From Mesotaenium endlicherianum (lineage: Eukaryota > Streptophyta > Zygnematophyceae > Zygnematales > Mesotaeniaceae), in NCBI GenBank assembly GCA_009602735.1, contig WELA01013857.1, forward strand, positions 241,345 to 305,344: a stretch of 64,000 nt of DNA. The letters run 5' to 3'. Position numbers and translations under genes: made by a program. Shown here one piece after another: positions 23,061 through 34,630 of this stretch. Position 1 is the first letter of the stretch; every line of letters starts with the position of its first letter. Below the pieces are notes generated by a model. It was not told where the DNA came from, searched no databases, and saw only the letters and a program-made list of their open reading frames with translations.

Positions 23061-24240
23061 CACAACATATTTTTTTTCCTCCTTTCGAGGACAAATAAAG
23101 TCAATATGTATAAATTGCAATATCTTAGTCAAAAAATGTCCAAATGAGCTGACATTCAATGTAATAGGGATATTTACCTATGGACCAAATTTTAACTCAT
23201 TGCGCGTAATCCGCCGCAATCGGCGCATGAAGGTACTCAAATATCTTCAAAACAACATTTTGGGTTTCATGTGGTACAGTATTGGCACTAGATCTTTTGA
23301 TCTATAGCCCAACTTGTTGTTGGAGACCAACCTAAGACTGACCTTTCCTAGGTTAAGAAGTAGTGGCTGTGGCATGTTGTCATCGATAAATGCCTCGTGC
23401 TCCTCTTGCATTTTGCCGAATGCTCAATTTATTCCACGTTATTTTTTCTCGCGTACTTCAAGATCCGTGGCGTAGCAGTCCACTTTGCTTAAAATCCTTT
23501 TGCTGAGGCATACCAAATCAACAGGATTTGCATCTTGTTCCTTAACGCAAGGGTAATTTAATTAAAGAAATTCTTATTGATAAATTGAGGAAGTCTGAGC
23601 TTGACGTGAAAAATTGGCAAGCATGGTTGAGGACAAGAGGCCCAGCCAGACCAACATAGGTTGGTGTAGGTGTCAAATTTTGTAATTTCGTACTGATAAA
23701 AGTAACTAAAAGTCTATGAAGACGATTTTCTTTGAAACGTCTTTCCTTATCGTTTGCTTTCAGTGATTTTTGCAAACAATAATTCATAAGAAGCCAACAA
23801 CATGGGCAAAGATCCTGCATAAGAAGTAAATGGTTTTGTTTTGTGTGAGGGGAACTAAGCAATCTACGACATTTTGCAAAAGTATCAAAACCTCTCGACG
23901 ACAAGGTTGTGAGTGAGCTCAATGTAAAAACACTAAGCCCGCTAATCAAGAACTTGGCTGAAAGTTCAGGTCAACAGAGAAGAAGAGTAAACAGGGTGCA
24001 GCTTGCCACGGACTCAGATGCGAAGTCAAGCGTAGGTGATCAACCAGGTCCACGACTCCAGTGCGAAGGCCACCACCGACAATGTCAACCGGTATTATGA
24101 AACGTTTAGAAACCCTGGACACCTTACATGCACCTACACTACACACACCTACAATGATTGGCACAACATGGCACGACATGTGAAGGATTGAAGTTAAGAG
24201 TAATTTTCTAATTCGGAAACATATCCACACTATGAGGCTT
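23061..24240. other. Intergenic region, nothing recognised
   Basis: A minus-strand frame at 23949-23542 and short frames around 24000-24200 have no recognisable motif. No repeats beyond short A/T runs are evident. Confidence 0.4.
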
Positions 24241-24543
24241 CAGCTTAAAATTAATCTCGAATGCTGGGGCCGGCACCAGCATGCACCAGGGGAGGGAAGC
24301 GGAGCAGGCTGGAGCAAGCAAAGTGAATCGGGACTCATTAGGACTGTACCCAACTGTACCTACATGATATGCATGTACCATGTGTACTAACGACACCCTT
24401 AGGTTATTGACAACCGTTAGATCCGCATCGCCATCATGATAGAACCGGGTCAAGAGCAGCCTGGCGTACAAGGACCGCACACGCTATGTCACATCGAAGT
24501 CACCCGTCACACCCAATGCACCACCTTGCACCATACTACACCC

Positions 24544-24551
24544 TATATATA
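24544..24551 (+). promoter_or_regulatory. TATA-like element of carbonic anhydrase copy 1
   Basis: TATATATA within ACACCCTATATATAGTTGTGG, about 170 bases before the ATG. The same context is kept at the other two genes (CTCTATATAG at 33361-33370 on the minus strand; CCTATAGATAGTT near 50720), so it is the best core-promoter candidate. Confidence 0.5.
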
Positions 24552-24721
24552 GTTGTGGATATAGATGGAACATGAATTCTGACAAAGTAAACCTCCCCCG
24601 CTGCCTCACGTCACTTTCTCTTCAGCCACCGGAGCGTTGCAAACTCCAGAAGAACGAGCCGCGGGATTGCAGAACCTTTTGAGGAACCTCGAGAGTCGAA
24701 ACTCGAAGTAGCCGCGGGACG

Positions 24722-26531
24722 ATGGCAGCTTCGTCTGTGTTCCTGGTCGTGGTTCTCTTTGCGGTCGTCAACCTCGGAAATGCTTTCAACTACAGCGCTT
24801 CCGGAGCGGACTGGCCGGTGAGTTTCTCACTATGATGGACTTCCCGGGCCTTACGGTTGAAGTGTTTCTTAGTGAGCTGCGGAACGTTAGCTTGGTGCTA
24901 GCAGTCCGGAGGTTGGTGGTGAACAAATTGCATTGCAGCCCGAAGTTTCTTTAACAACTGCTCTGTACATCGCGAATGGGCAGCTCGTGATTGGGATTGG
25001 GCCATCTGACGCATACACTCGGGGCAAATCTTGAGCGGATGCGGTATCAATTTCTTTATCTTGTAAAGCGCCAATGTATGGTGCTGCACATGAAACGGAG
25101 CTCTAACTCTTGCTGCACCCGCTGCCTTTTACATTGATCGACTTGCAGGCTACGTGCAAAGGGAGCAAGCAGTCACCAATCAATATTGTGACGAGAAAGA
25201 CAGTGCGCAAGGGCCGTCCCAGTGTGTTCAAGTTCGAATACTCTCTGAGCAAGAACATCACCGTAGTCAACTCTGGCCATGGCGCTGGTGAGTTAATATG
25301 CCAAACCACCACATGCCAACATATATGTCAACCTGCATTTAGTGACAAAATTTGAGGAGGCTAATATGCTAAGTGATAATTTGACGATTGTTTTGAGGGC
25401 ATCTGTCTCCCATCGTTCATAGCTGTGTGGCAAATTGCAGCTCCCCTGTCCAGCAATGCGTATCGGCATCAAAGACATCTGATTGCAGAGCATTTCCTGC
25501 TCCACATGCAGTTGACGAGTGGGAGAGGAAATGGGTCTGGCCAGGCGTGTTTGGACAGAATGGCTGCATTAGCCCAGATAGGGCTTGGTGTGCACCTCCA
25601 ATCAACGTAATGCGACGCGATCAGACCCAATCAAGAGGTCTGGATTGCCTTTTGAGTGTGCCGCTTCCTCACACATCCCTCGGCCCATGTGCGGGTCTTT
25701 GTTTGACCTTGAGCAGGAGTCTCGCCAGAGCCGGGCTCCAAGAACTTCCTGTACCTACCGGATGGCAAGTACAGCCTGCTGCAGTTCCACTTCCACGCCT
25801 TCAGCGAGCACACTGTTGATGGCACATTCGGGGCCGCAGAGGGCCACCTGGTGCACCAGAGCCTCGAGGACCCCTCCAAGCTGGCAGTGCTGGGCGTCAT
25901 TTACTACCTGGACCCCCTGGACCGCGACAACGCCTTCTTGGCCAAGTGAGTGTTCCCCATCCGCCTCCAGTCCAAACTCGGGGGCGGCTGTGAGGGACGA
26001 TTGCTGAGCTCGCTGGCACTGACAGCAGTCACATCTCATCTTTGGGCCATATTGCCGTTGTTCAAGAAAGTTGCAGCTAGTCCAGCAGAGTCGAAAGTGA
26101 GCTGGATTGTAGCGAGTGGGGCTCACAGGCGCCATAGCTGCATGAGTACGGTAGAGATCCATCCACTGCCAGGTGTCCTGATCTGATGCCCCGCCGCATG
26201 GAGCTTCTCATGCTCTGGCGCTTGCTTGCGTGGTCTGAAGCACAAGCACACCAGCTGGTGCGTGCCTGGCTGCTTGCATGTTGGGAGCTCACACCTCACA
26301 CGCGTGCATGCTCCGTTTCTGCCTCACGCAGGTGGCTGGAGCTCACCCCCAAGACGGCGACGGGAGTGGTGCACCAGGTGAAGCTGAACCCCCGGGACAT
26401 GATCCTGAGCAGCGCCACCAAGAGCCTCAACTTCTACCACTACGACGGCAGCCTCACCACGCCCCCCTGCTCCGAGGTCGTCTCCTGGAACGTATTTGAG
26501 AGCGTGCAGTACATATCTGTGAAGCAGGTCA

Positions 26532-26586
<55 letters not shown>

Positions 26587-26683
26587 NNNNNNNNNNNNNN
26601 NNNNNNNNNNNNNNNNNNNNNNNNNNNNNNNNNNNNNNNNNNNNNNNNNNNNNNNNNNNNNNNNNNNNNNNNNNNNNNNNNNN

Positions 26684-26752
<69 letters not shown>

Positions 26753-27448
26753 ACACGCAGACATACACGTGCACGCTCATACTCTCACTCTTGTTCAGAA
26801 TTTATATATCCTTCTGTCAAGCACCTCAGATCTGGCCCACGCGCTCTCTCACTCTCTGAATACCCTCAGCACTAGCTCACGGACAGACCTGCAGACTGGA
26901 AAGCTTAAGAATTTGCAGGTTGGGGTTGGCGTACGCCAGGCTCTCCGCTCGAGTTTAGTACGATACTCTCAGGTGTTCATCTGGAACTTCCATCCAGGGT
27001 CATCTAATTGCAGAGGTGTCTTGTGTCACCTGACATTTTCCTCACTACTCAGAGACAGAACACGGCATTATTTGGGAGGTGGTGACAGGGACGCACTATT
27101 GCTTGGGGTTGCGAGCAGTGTGGCATGGGCTGCTCACAAAGTCTTCACTGATGGCCACCCTGGAACAATTTGAAGCATGTGCAATAACTACTACCATGTT
27201 ATACATAGGAATGTCGATAATACAGGAAGGAGTGGGCTAGGTTTGGCGTGCTCGCATCTCAAGTCCATCATGATGGTACCCCTCATGTCACCTGAAGTAT
27301 TCTGACCCTTTTTTTGTCTGTGGCGTGTATGCAGCTCACCATTCTGTTGGACATTGCCGCGGCTGTCAACAACGGCGACAGAACGGACAATCGCCCCCCC
27401 CAGCCCCTGTTCGGGCGCACAGTCACCCACTACAAGCTGCCCAAGTAA
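24722..27448 (+). CDS. Secreted alpha-type carbonic anhydrase, copy 1
   Basis: Zinc enzyme interconverting CO2 and bicarbonate. Exons 24722-24817, 25149-25287, 25717-25945, 26332-26527 and 27335-27448; GT-AG introns with consistent phases give 257 residues, a normal alpha-CA length. Residues 1-21 are a signal peptide (FLVVVLFAVV core, NLGNA before cleavage). Active-site residues are all present: QSPINI 40-45; likely proton-shuttle His76; zinc ligands His103, His105 and His122; Glu109; Thr197 in SLTTPP. Cys35 and Cys201 fit the conserved disulfide, and NYS and NIT are N-glycosylation sequons. This points to a periplasmic, cell-surface or secretory-lumen enzyme, plausibly in inorganic carbon uptake (inference). 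TGTAA at 27556-27560 may serve as poly(A) signal. Intron 4 contains a long CT tract and an assembly gap. It is closest to copy 2, with about seven residue differences. Confidence 0.92.
26534..26752. repeat. CT microsatellite with a 97-base assembly gap, in carbonic anhydrase copy 1 intron 4
   Basis: (TC)n begins six bases after the donor at 26528 and runs to about 26752. Bases 26587-26683 are N. The same place in copy 3 carries the same kind of tract; in copy 2 only a short C/CT-rich remnant is left at about 31287-31313. Confidence 0.95.
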
Positions 27449-28110
27449 AGCGGCCATGCTTCACTTGGTAGTGATGCCGGCTTAGGCCTGGAAATAAGGC
27501 TTACCACGTGGCGGCCAGTACCTCTCCCATGCGGCAGTTTGCATGGGCTTGCTCTTGTAAGACTATGCCTGCATGCACACGGATGTGCCTTAAGCGCATC
27601 ATTGTTGTCTGAACTATCTCTCTCTCTTTAACGTCAGGTAGGGGTGCGGTAAAGTTCTCTCGAGGGAGTACTGTGGATGGAAAAAGCCATCTGCGGTTAG
27701 AGACAAGAAGTTGTTGAGAGCCGGGCCATTTTTTGAGTTATTTATTAGTAATAGCGTTTAGCAGGTAAATTCAGAATTAGTCCTTTGTAGCATTAGTCCT
27801 TGGTAAAATATGGGGACATGTAGAAGAAATTCTTGGCCTTTGGACCAGGAGAGTGTATCACCTACTTGGTCATGTGAACACCTAGATTTCAATTTTGGCA
27901 AAGCAATTTTAGTGCAAGAGGCTCTTTCTTATGAGAACTTTATCATGGCATATATATATCATGTATGCATGCTTTTCTGAAACCGTGTCAATTAGTTCAT
28001 CAAATACACTGCTAATCACCTCAGGGGAGCTACAGGTATGACCCACCAGACATGCTTAATGCGTTGCAGTAGATGATACTTGTGGTGCAAGTAATTTCAG
28101 TAAGACTTAT

Positions 28111-28690
28111 ATTTTGCAGCGCCCGAGAAGTGGGACAATTACAAAGCATTTAAACCGTGCAATTTGGAGTTCACACTGCAGGTGGCAAATTTGTGTTGTA
28201 CTGACAAGGACATATGTGGCAATCATTGCAAGCATATGCCATCAAGAAGAAGGTTATAGAATGACATCAAGCATGCCCTTGAAATAATAGAGGACTTTGA
28301 TCATCTCTCATCTCAAGGGGCCTCTGGGCTGACCCGCGAAAAATTATTCAATCTTAAAAGTCTATTGGATGGAGGAGTAAGGATCTAGCTCAACAGCAGC
28401 AACTTATTAATCACACATGTCTTGCAAGTCACCAAGAATACTTGCTTGAAGATGAACTTTTGTACATGACTCTGCCTAGTTGATTGTAGTTGGCAGCTGG
28501 CTTCTCAGAGTCTCCCGCTAAAGTAACACATGGCGCTAGAGCAGAGACTCCTAAACGATGAAAAAAGCACCAGAGAGCCAACTCTAAGCCGAGAAAAAAT
28601 CAATGTTGTTTGCTATGTTGAATGGTAACAAAACCTACTTGAACAAGATGTCCTGTATATGTTTGACGACGGTGAGCAAATGTCGCAATT
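28111..28690. other. Duplicated 3' flank and filler between carbonic anhydrase copy 1 and the GHR pseudogene
   Basis: The first about 280 bases are shared with the region downstream of copy 3 (54190-54440), so they belong to the duplicated block. The remainder to 28690 has no recognised feature. Confidence 0.55.
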
Positions 28691-28699
28691 GACAGTTAT

Positions 28700-30311
28700 T
28701 GACGGGCTGACACTGGCTGCGGAGGCGGAAGTCGTGGCGAGCGGTCCCGCGCAGTGAAGAAGTTGGCGTTGGTGGCCTCGTACGCCTCCTGCGTGGAGGC
28801 AAGGCCCAACTTGTGGGCGCCGTTGTTGATGCACTCGTACACCCGCGCGTTTACTTCGTCGATCCCGGCGCGCAGGGGCGCGGGTACAGCGCGGGCGCCC
28901 CCGGGCGGTGCAGCGCCGTGAACTCCAGCCGCGTCAGGGGCGGGGTGGCGCACAGGCACGCAGGCAGGGGGACTGCAGGCCGGCAGGGGGGCGGGCAGGC
29001 GGGCAGGCACGCGGACAGGCGGGCAAGCGAGTGGGCAGGCGGGCAGGGGATAGCAAAGCAATGTGGAGGAGAGCAGGGGAGAGGAGAGCAGAGCAGGCAA
29101 ACAAGAGAGGACAGGAAAGGAGAGCGGGTGGGGGGTTCAGGGTTCAGAGGGTGGGGGTGAAAGCAGGCAGCGGGACCTGTACGGTGCAGTCCCCCTGGTC
29201 GACCGGAACAGGTGTCCACATGGCCAACAGTTGCCAAGTGGCCCGCGTGTCGTAACGATTGGGGCCAGCTACTGCCAGCTAAGGCGGAGAGTGGTGCAGC
29301 CTGGAAGCCCTACTCTGTGAGATGCGAGCTCACGATCCTAGGTATCAGAAGCAATCCGCGCTTGCCGCACCCACCTGTGGCACCAGGGGCAGTTGTTGGC
29401 CAGGTACAGGTGGTATCTGCCCGCCTCTGCTGGGTAGCCCGACGACCCCTCCGCCGTGATGTGCTTGCCGAACGCCGCCGGTCTTCGCACAAACGCGCCC
29501 TTTACTCCCCCCGCCGCCGCCTTTGCGCCCCCGCCCTGCCCGGCACTCTCCGCAGCAGCAGCAGCAGCAGCAGCAGCCGCCGCCCCCGCCCCGCCACCTG
29601 GCTGGGCTGCCTCGCCCTTACTCTGGGAGGCCTAGCCAGCGGCGCTGGAGGGGGGGCTCCAGCGGGAAGGGGCTGTCGCCGAGAGGGACAATGGCCTTGG
29701 GGTTGAGGTCCAGCAGGCTCTTGTAGTGGCTGTCTTTGAGGTGCCGCAACGATATCGTCTGCGCCACCCCCGGGTGGTACGCATGCAGGTCCGCCATGTA
29801 CGCCTGCGTGGCGTCGGGCGGGAGGCGCACGTCAATGTGGGGCGGGCTTGGGACTGGGGACATGTGCGCTTTGGTTGAGGGGTTTGGGCTTGGAACTAAA
29901 GCCCTGGGGCTTAAGGTCTGAGGCTCGAGACGGGGATGCGGTGGGCTGGCAAGCGGACGAGAACAGGAAGTGCACGATGAAGAGGGTGCACACATCTCAC
30001 ACATCAACACAGACATTGGAGATATACATATGAGCAGTTATGTGTCTACACATGGAGTTATATGCAGGTGTACGTATGGGTATACAACATACCTATGTGT
30101 GTGTATCTACATTACGTGCAAGAGGGAGGGGCAGGGTGAGGAGCGGGGAGGACGGGGACAGGGGAAGGGGGCCCCACGTGGAGGTTGGGGTAGTCGCGGA
30201 GGTGCCGCAGGTTGCACTTGAAGAGGCTGTAGAACACGGGGTCAAACGGCACCAGGCTCGGCAGCAACCACCAGTCCGCCAGCGTGGACTGCGGCACTGT
30301 TTGGTGGGTCA
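28700..30311 (-). pseudogene. GHR (Xi-class GST) pseudogene, partial inverted copy
   Basis: This is a minus-strand copy of the 3' part of the GHR gene at the left of the window, introns included, so it arose by DNA duplication, not retrocopying. Recognisable parts: exon-a equivalent about 30298-30178 (LADWWLLPSLVPFDPVF), exon-1 equivalent 29803-29375 (HPGVAQTISLRHLK to CPWCHR), and part of exon 3 about 28935-28730 (GIDEVNARVYECINNGA). Damage: a deletion equal to about 1590-2960 of the parent removes exon 2; another of about 100 bases removes the start of exon 3 and its acceptor; a TAA follows GLPE in exon 1; the exon-1 equivalent is 429 rather than 434 bases; there is a one-base loss after ALY; exons 4 and 5 are absent. 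It cannot make a GHR. Confidence 0.85.
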
Positions 30312-30344
30312 TACCCATGACTCCCCTGACTCCTTGGGCATTGC

Positions 30345-33300
30345 AAAAATATAAGTGTTATAAAATCCTTGCACCACAAGTATCATCTACTGCAACGCAT
30401 TAAGCAACTGTTTGGTGGGTCACACCCGTGAGTCCCTTGAGATTAAGAGAAGTGTAACTGACGAAGTACTTGACACGCAGTTACAGAAAAGCATACACAT
30501 ATGCACTTCTGCCATGACAAAGTTCTGATAAGCAAGAGCCTCTTGAAATTAATCCGCTTTGCCAAAATTGAAACCTTGGTTTTCACATGACCAAGTAGGT
30601 GATACAATCTCCTGTCCTAAAGCCAAGAATTTCTTCTACATGTACCGATAAATTACCCAGGACTTATGCTACAAGGGACTAGTCTTGCGTATACCTGCTA
30701 AAGGCTTCAGACTACTCAATAACTCAAAAACTGGCCCAGCTCTCGACAACTTTTTGTCTCAAGCCGCAGATGGCTAATTCCATCCACAATCCTCCCTCGA
30801 GAGAACTTTATCACACCCCTACCTGGCGCTGAAGGCACATCCGAGTGCATGCAGGCATAGTCTTACAAGAGCAAGCCCATGCGAACTACTGCATGGGAGA
30901 GGTACTGGCCGCCATGTGATACGCCTTATTTACAAACTTAAGGCGGCATCACTACCAAGTGAAGCATGGCCGCTCTACTTGGGCAGCTTGTAGTGGGTGA
31001 CTGTGCGCCCAAACAGGGGCTGGGGGGGGCGATTGTCCGTTCTGTCGCCGTTGTTGACAGCCGCGGCAATGTCCAACAGAATGGTGAGCTGCATACGCGC
31101 CACAGACAAAAAGAGGGTCAGAATACTTCAGGTGGCCATCGTGATGGACAGGAGATGGGAGCACGCCAAGTCTATCCCGCTCCAAATCTAGCGCGTGGGC
31201 CACACCTGAGATGCTTGACAGAAGAATATAAAGTCTGAACGAGCATGAGCATAAGCGCGATGTGTATGTCTGTGTGCATCAAAAGAGCGGGGAGAGAGAG
31301 AGGGGGGGGGGGGAGGCTGACCTGCTTGACAGAGATGTACTGCACGCTCTCAAACACGTTCCAGGAGACGACCTCGGAGCAGGGAGGCGTGGTGAGGCTG
31401 CCGTCGTAGTGGTAAAAGTTGAGGCTCTTGGTGGCGCTGCTCAGGATCATGTCCCGGGGGTTCAACTTCACCTGGTGCGCCACTCCCGTCACCGTCTTGG
31501 GGGTGAGCTCCAGCCACCTGCGTGAGGCAGAAACGGAGCATGCACGCGTGTGAGGTGTGAGCTCCCATCATGCAAGCAGCCAGGCACGCACCAGCTGGTG
31601 TGCTTGTGCTTCAGACCACGCAAGCAAGCGCCAGAGCATGAGAAGCTCCATGCGACGGGGCATCGGATCAGGACACCTGGCAGTGGATTGACCTCTCCCG
31701 TAAGCATGACCAGATATGGCGCCTCAGAGCCCCACTCGCTACAATCCAGCTCACTTTCGACTCCGCTGGACTAGCTGCAACTCTCTTGTACAACGGGAAC
31801 ATGGCCCCAAGAAGGTCAGGCACGGCTGCTGTCAGAACCAGCGAGCTCTGCATTCGTCCCTCACGGCCGCCCCCGAGTTTGGACTGGAGGCGGATGGGGA
31901 ACACTCACTTGGCCAAGAAGGCGTTGTCGCGGTCCAGGGGGTCCAGGTAGTAAATGACGCCCAGCACTGCCAGCTTGGAGGGGTCCTTGAGGCTCTGGTG
32001 CACCAGGTGGCCCTCTGCGGCCCCGAATGTGCCATCAATGGCGTGCTCGCTGAAGGCGTGGAAGTGGAACTGCAGCAGGCTGTACTTGCCATCCGGCAGG
32101 TACAGGAAGTTCTTGGAGCCCGGCTCTGGGGAGACTCCTGCTCAAGGTCAAACAAAACCCGCACATGGGCCGAGGGATGTGTGAGGAAGCGGCACACTCA
32201 AGAAGCAATCCAGACCTGTTAATCGATCAGCTCTAATTGCGCGTCGCAAAGTGCTGACTACGGTGGCTCACCAAGCCGTATCTGGGCCAGCTAATGCAGA
32301 CATCCTGTCCAAACACGCCTGGCCAGACCCATTTCCTCTCCCACTCGTCAGCTGCATGTGAAGGAGGGAATGCTCTGCAATCAGATATATCTTTGATGCC
32401 ATTACGCAATGCTGGACTGGCAATTGCCACGCAGCTCTGACTTCCAAACAGCTCTGAACGATGGGGCTTTCCTAAGACAGTTGCCCTCATAGACTTTTCT
32501 AATTGTCACTTAGCATGTTGGCCTCCTAAAAATATACAGGTTGGCATGTATGTTGGCATGTGGTGGCTTGGCATATTAACTCACCAGCGCCATGGCCAGA
32601 GTTGACTACGGTGATGTTCTTGCTCGTTGAGTATTCGAACTTGAACACACTGGGACGGCCCTTGCGCACTGTCTTTCTCGTCACAATATTGATTGGTGAC
32701 TGCTTGCTCCCTTTGCACGTAGCCTGCAAGCCGATCAATGTGAAGGCAGCGGGTGCAGCAAGAGTTAGAGCTCCGCAGCAAGAGTAAGAAGAAGTACAAA
32801 GTTGTATAGGGCAGCTTAACATCATACGTGGCACTTCACAAGATATAAATAATGATACCGCAATCACTAAAACATTAGCCCAAGTGTATACGTCAGATGG
32901 CCCAATCAAGAGCTGCCCATTTGCGATGTAAAGAGCAAGGGTTCAATAAAGTTCAGACTGCAATGCAATATCTCTTCACCATCAACTTCCGGACATGTAG
33001 CACCAAGCTGACGTTCCCCAGCTCACGAAGAAGACTTCAATCATAAGGCAGGTGAAGTCCATAGTGAGAATCTCACCGGCCAGTCCGCTCCGGAAGCGCT
33101 GTAGTTGAAAGCATTTCCGAGGTTAACGACCGCAAAGAGAACCACGACCAAGAACACTGACGAAGAAGCTGCCATCGTCCCGCGGCTACTTCAAGTTTCA
33201 AGGCCCACGAAAGGTCCTGCAATCCCGCGGCTCGTTCTTCTAGAAAGTTTGCAATGCTCCGGTGGCTGGAGAGAACTGGAAGAGAAAGTGTGAGGCGTGA

Positions 33301-33690
33301 CTCGTGAGACAGCGGGGACAGGTGCACGTTTACTGTGTCAGGCTCCAGCTAAATCCACAACTATATAGAGGGTGTAATATTGTCCAGTGCAGTGCAGTGC
33401 AGGTGGTAGTGACTTCGATGTGCCCGTGCGTATGCGGTACCTGTACGTCAGTTTGCTCTTGATCCGCATGAGAATCGGTCCAATCGTGAAGGGATAGTAA
33501 ACTAGCGGTGTCCGATAACCTAGGGCTGTCGTCAGTACACATGGTACATGCATTTGAATTGGGTACAGTTCTGGTTCACTTTGCTTGCTCCAGCCTGCTA
33601 CAGCCTGCACTTGGATTCAGTTCTAGTTCACTTTGCTTGCTCCAGCCTGCACCGCATGCCTCCCCTGGTGCATGCTGGGTACTTGTCAGT
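30345..33690 (-). repeat. Segmental duplication arm, carbonic anhydrase copy 2 (inverted)
   Basis: This is the inverted match of about 24250-28110, including promoter, introns and 3' flank. With copy 1 it forms large inverted repeats whose inner ends are only about 2.2 kb apart and enclose the GHR pseudogene. The motif GGTGGGTCA.ACCC near the inner edge occurs twice (about 30302 and 30413). Confidence 0.8.
30975..33175 (-). CDS. Secreted alpha-type carbonic anhydrase, copy 2
   Basis: Exons on the minus strand are 33175-33077, 32723-32585, 32137-31909, 31517-31322 and 31088-30975. Exons 2-5 have exactly the lengths of copy 1; exon 1 is one codon longer (an extra Ser in the signal peptide), giving 258 residues. 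Signal peptide, QSPINI, the His shuttle, the HFH...H zinc site, Glu and LTTPP are all kept, so it should be active. Differences from copy 1 are conservative (for example SEHA for SEHT, SLKD for SLED, TVTGVAHQ for TATGVVHQ). The stop is TAG in place of TAA. The CT tract in intron 4 is nearly gone. TGTAAATAAGG occurs in the 3' flank (about 30928 on the minus strand). A TATA-like element lies at 33362-33367. Confidence 0.92.
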
Positions 33691-34621
33691 GGTCACCATG
33701 GCTTTTTGTGGGTTTGTGTTGGGGCCAATTTACGATTGGCAAAAGGGAACAATTGTGTACCTCTTTGTGTACCTGCTGCAACCAACTATATTAACACGAG
33801 AAAGTGGTTGTCAGAAGTGGTTCAAGGTGGTGTTCAGATAATACGTCCGATCGGGTTTACTTTTTGCCGTTGGGTTGAACTCAAATGGGTTGAACGTTCT
33901 GAAATTGACTTCAAGAGGTCAATTCGGGTTCTCGCAAACAGAACGTCTTCAGTTCTTTATCAAAATCAAATCGTGCGAATGTCAAAGCAACTGACATGGT
34001 GTCAGAACAGCCAGCCCCCTCGATTGATAACTTTTTCGTTGTTATTTGCTATTTCGGATGTTATAAAACCCGACTCAAACGAAAAGGATGTCATGGATTT
34101 CGACTGCATGTCGTATAGAATCCCAATAAAATACAATTCCCTTCTGAAAAATGTAATGGGATATTCTTATGCCATAAAAATGATTCAAAATATCCTTCCA
34201 AATTTGTCAGATGTTTTCAAAACCCTGACCATTGGCCAGAGCAGGCCAGTGGATGTTTTCGATGTCCGCAAATTTGGTCGAATCGAGGGGCCTGGTTCAA
34301 GCACCACATTAGTAAGGTTCCTCGTACTAAGCTATTGAATGCTTTGCACCAAACACAAAGACCCGCATCTGAGTACGATTCGAGTGCATTCGACGGTCCG
34401 CTTAAAAATCTGATGTGTGTCTTTTTGGCGTGACCGAGGTGCCCAGAAACGAGGTGTCTTGAAACGTGTCGTCAAGTGGAGGGTTATATTTGACACGCGA
34501 CATGTCTCAGGAGCTCTGCTCACTTTAAACCAAAAACGACCATTTTCTATTGCAACTAATTGTTTTCAATTTAACTAAAAGATTTCCCAGCGGATTGGAA
34601 TGACGCAATTGCGCAAGTGGC
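33691..34621. other. Intergenic region, nothing recognised
   Basis: A long plus-strand frame runs from inside the duplicated carbonic anhydrase upstream DNA to 34338, but it has no recognisable motif and shifts composition midway, so it is not called. No repeats beyond the duplicated flank were seen. Confidence 0.4.
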
Positions 34622-34630
34622 AAAATTGAA

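Larger units (their letters stand above)
24250..28110 (+). repeat. Segmental duplication arm, carbonic anhydrase copy 1
   Basis: The gene plus flanks matches 30345-33690 in inverted orientation and about 50440-54440 in direct orientation. Shared flank landmarks include CACCAGCATGCACC and ATGCATGTACCATGTG upstream, and CTCTTGTAAGACTATGC, GTTGTTGAGAGCCGGGCC and GATACTTGTGGTGCAAG downstream. With copy 3 the match continues to about 28390 (AAGAAGAAGGTT, GACCCGC-AAAAAT). Confidence 0.8.

Noticed and set aside
26186-26875. 229-residue open frame containing a Ser-Leu run
   Set aside because: It contains carbonic anhydrase exon 4, but the rest is intron and CT microsatellite crossing an N gap.
33508-34338. 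276-residue open frame on the plus strand
   Set aside because: It starts inside the duplicated upstream DNA of carbonic anhydrase copy 2 (antisense to that block), has no recognisable domain, and its composition changes midway.
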